Shown here: piece after piece, positions 5,473 to 6,485 of the stretch
Position numbering within the stretch: the first letter of the stretch is position 1
Layout: the number at the start of each line of letters is the position of its first letter
NCBI GenBank assembly: GCA_963991165.1
Contig: CAXDOW010000109.1
Span: 1 to 6,485, forward strand
DNA: 6,485 nucleotides
Direction of reading: 5' to 3'
Source of the DNA: GCA-2862585 sp963991165
GTDB lineage: Bacteria; Bacteroidota; Bacteroidia; Flavobacteriales; UBA7312
The notes under the pieces: generated by a model
Database searches by the model: none
What the model was told of the DNA's origin: nothing
What the model saw: the letters and a program-made list of their open reading frames with translations, nothing else
Position numbers and translations under genes: made by a program

Positions 5473-6485
5473 TTGAATAAAACTTCATCATATTGCAGTC
5501 ATTGTGGAGAGCCAAATAAATCCAGCCATTTCAAAAATGGAAACAATTACTTTTGTTGTGAAGGTTGTCAAGCCGTTTACGAGATTTTAAAAGGAAACAA
5601 CCTAAGCTCGTATTATGACGAAACCCATGGGCTTTCGCCTAAAGACAACTTTAAAGAAAAATTTGCTTTTTTATCAAACACATCCATTTCTGACAAGCTT
5701 ATAGATTTTAAAGATGATGACATCAGCATAGTTACTTTTACCATTTCAAAAATTCACTGTAGTTCATGCATTTGGTTACTGGAACAGCTTTACAAGATTA
5801 ACGAATACATTTCATCTTCTCGGGTAAATTTTCTCAAAAAAACAATTCGAATTGTTTTCCATCATCATAAAGTAAATCTCAGAGAGGTAGTAGAACTTCT
5901 TGCTAAACTTGGCTATGAACCAACGATTAGAATGCAAGAAATTGAAAAAAAGACATCAAAAAAAGACCGATCATCAGCTTATAAAATTGGAGTAGCTGGT
6001 TTTTGTTTTGGTAACATTATGCTTTTTAGCTTACCCAATTACTTCCAAATGGATCGATTTATTTTTAATGACTTTTACCATTTTTTTGGCTATATCAGTT
6101 TAATCCTGTCTATTCCAGCACTCTTTTATAGCGGTTCTTATTATTTTAAATCGGCCTTTACAGGTTTCAAAGCAAAATTTATAAATATCGATGTTCCCAT
6201 TGCATTGGGAATGATCGCTTTGTTTTTAAGAAGTACTTTTGAGCTTATTTCAGAAACTGGTGAGGGTTATTTTGACAGTCTCTCTGGTTTGGTTTTTTTC
6301 TTACTGTTAGGCAAATACTTTCAAAAAGTAACTTATCAATCTCTTTCCTTTGAAAGAGACTACAAATCTTATTTCCCTTTGGCAGCATCTCGTATAGAAA
6401 ATGGACATGAAAAAAGCATTCCCATCACAGATATTAAAGTTAATGATATCATCTTAATCCGAAATCAGGAAATAATACCAGTAGA
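5473..6485 (+). CDS. ccoI: CcoI/FixI-type copper-translocating P-type ATPase, 5' portion
   Basis: The frame runs off the right edge after 337 complete codons, so the phosphorylation and ATP-binding domains are not seen. Residues 7-32 form a Cys-rich module (CSHC at 8-11, FCCEGC at 27-32) as in the metal-binding domain fused to CcoI-type ATPases. A heavy-metal-associated domain follows, with IHCSSCIWLLE (94-104; Cys96, Cys99). Hydrophobic spans lie at about 172-190, 204-225, 239-258 and 266-283, including IDVPIALG (239-246) and YFDSLSGLVFFLLLGKYFQ (266-284). SFERDYKSYFPL (292-303) is typical of Bacteroidota CcoI, and the actuator domain has begun by IIPV. CcoI moves copper across the inner membrane for cbb3 oxidase assembly. 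The frame is bounded upstream by TAA (5449-5451) and has no ATG before codon 154, well past the metal sites, so TTG at 5473 is the best start. A general CopA-type copper exporter is the alternative. Confidence 0.88.
   Translation, partial: MNKTSSYCSHCGEPNKSSHFKNGNNYFCCEGCQAVYEILKGNNLSSYYDETHGLSPKDNFKEKFAFLSNTSISDKLIDFKDDDISIVTFTISKIHCSSCIWLLEQLYKINEYISSSRVNFLKKTIRIVFHHHKVNLREVVELLAKLGYEPTIRMQEIEKKTSKKDRSSAYKIGVAGFCFGNIMLFSLPNYFQMDRFIFNDFYHFFGYISLILSIPALFYSGSYYFKSAFTGFKAKFINIDVPIALGMIALFLRSTFELISETGEGYFDSLSGLVFFLLLGKYFQKVTYQSLSFERDYKSYFPLAASRIENGHEKSIPITDIKVNDIILIRNQEIIPV

Overview
This AT-rich window looks like ordinary chromosome from a member of the Bacteroidota, most likely Flavobacteriales or a relative. 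Three things point there: the protein families (a Bacteroidota-style FtsE without FtsX, a long periplasmic TPR protein, and a CcoI-type copper ATPase with an N-terminal Cys-rich module); the near absence of Shine-Dalgarno sequences; and promoters of the Bacteroidota type (TTTG, about 17-23 nt, then TAnnTTTG). I see no insertion sequence, phage gene, CRISPR array, tRNA or rRNA.

Layout from left to right: (1) a leftward gene for an exported TPR-repeat protein, cut by the window edge (1347 down to 1, 449 codons visible); (2) a 145-bp divergent intergenic region with two good promoters and an imperfect direct repeat that touches the upstream element of both; (3) a rightward two-gene unit, an FtsE-like ATPase (1493-2167) and a GT-B glycosyltransferase (2164-3288) sharing an ATGA overlap; (4) a second GT-B glycosyltransferase on the minus strand (4333 down to 3263), whose end overlaps the end of the first by 26 bp; (5) a short divergent gap, then murB (4397-5401); (6) the first 337 codons of a copper P-type ATPase of the CcoI/FixI type, which apparently starts at TTG (5473) and runs off the right edge.

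The middle of the window has a cell-envelope theme. FtsE serves division or peptidoglycan remodelling, MurB makes UDP-MurNAc for peptidoglycan, and the two glycosyltransferases probably build a surface glycan, although their substrates cannot be read from sequence. The TPR protein is probably periplasmic. The CcoI-like ATPase belongs to a separate theme, copper supply to cbb3 cytochrome oxidase, and ccoS and ccoN would be expected downstream.

I do not see a clearly undescribed system here. The points most worth a second look are the shared regulatory region between the TPR gene and ftsE, the coupling of ftsE to a glycosyltransferase rather than ftsX, and the unusual starts (probable leaderless murB mRNA, TTG-initiated ccoI). 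Together, the two genes that run off the window (1-1347 and 5473-6485) account for over a third of it.
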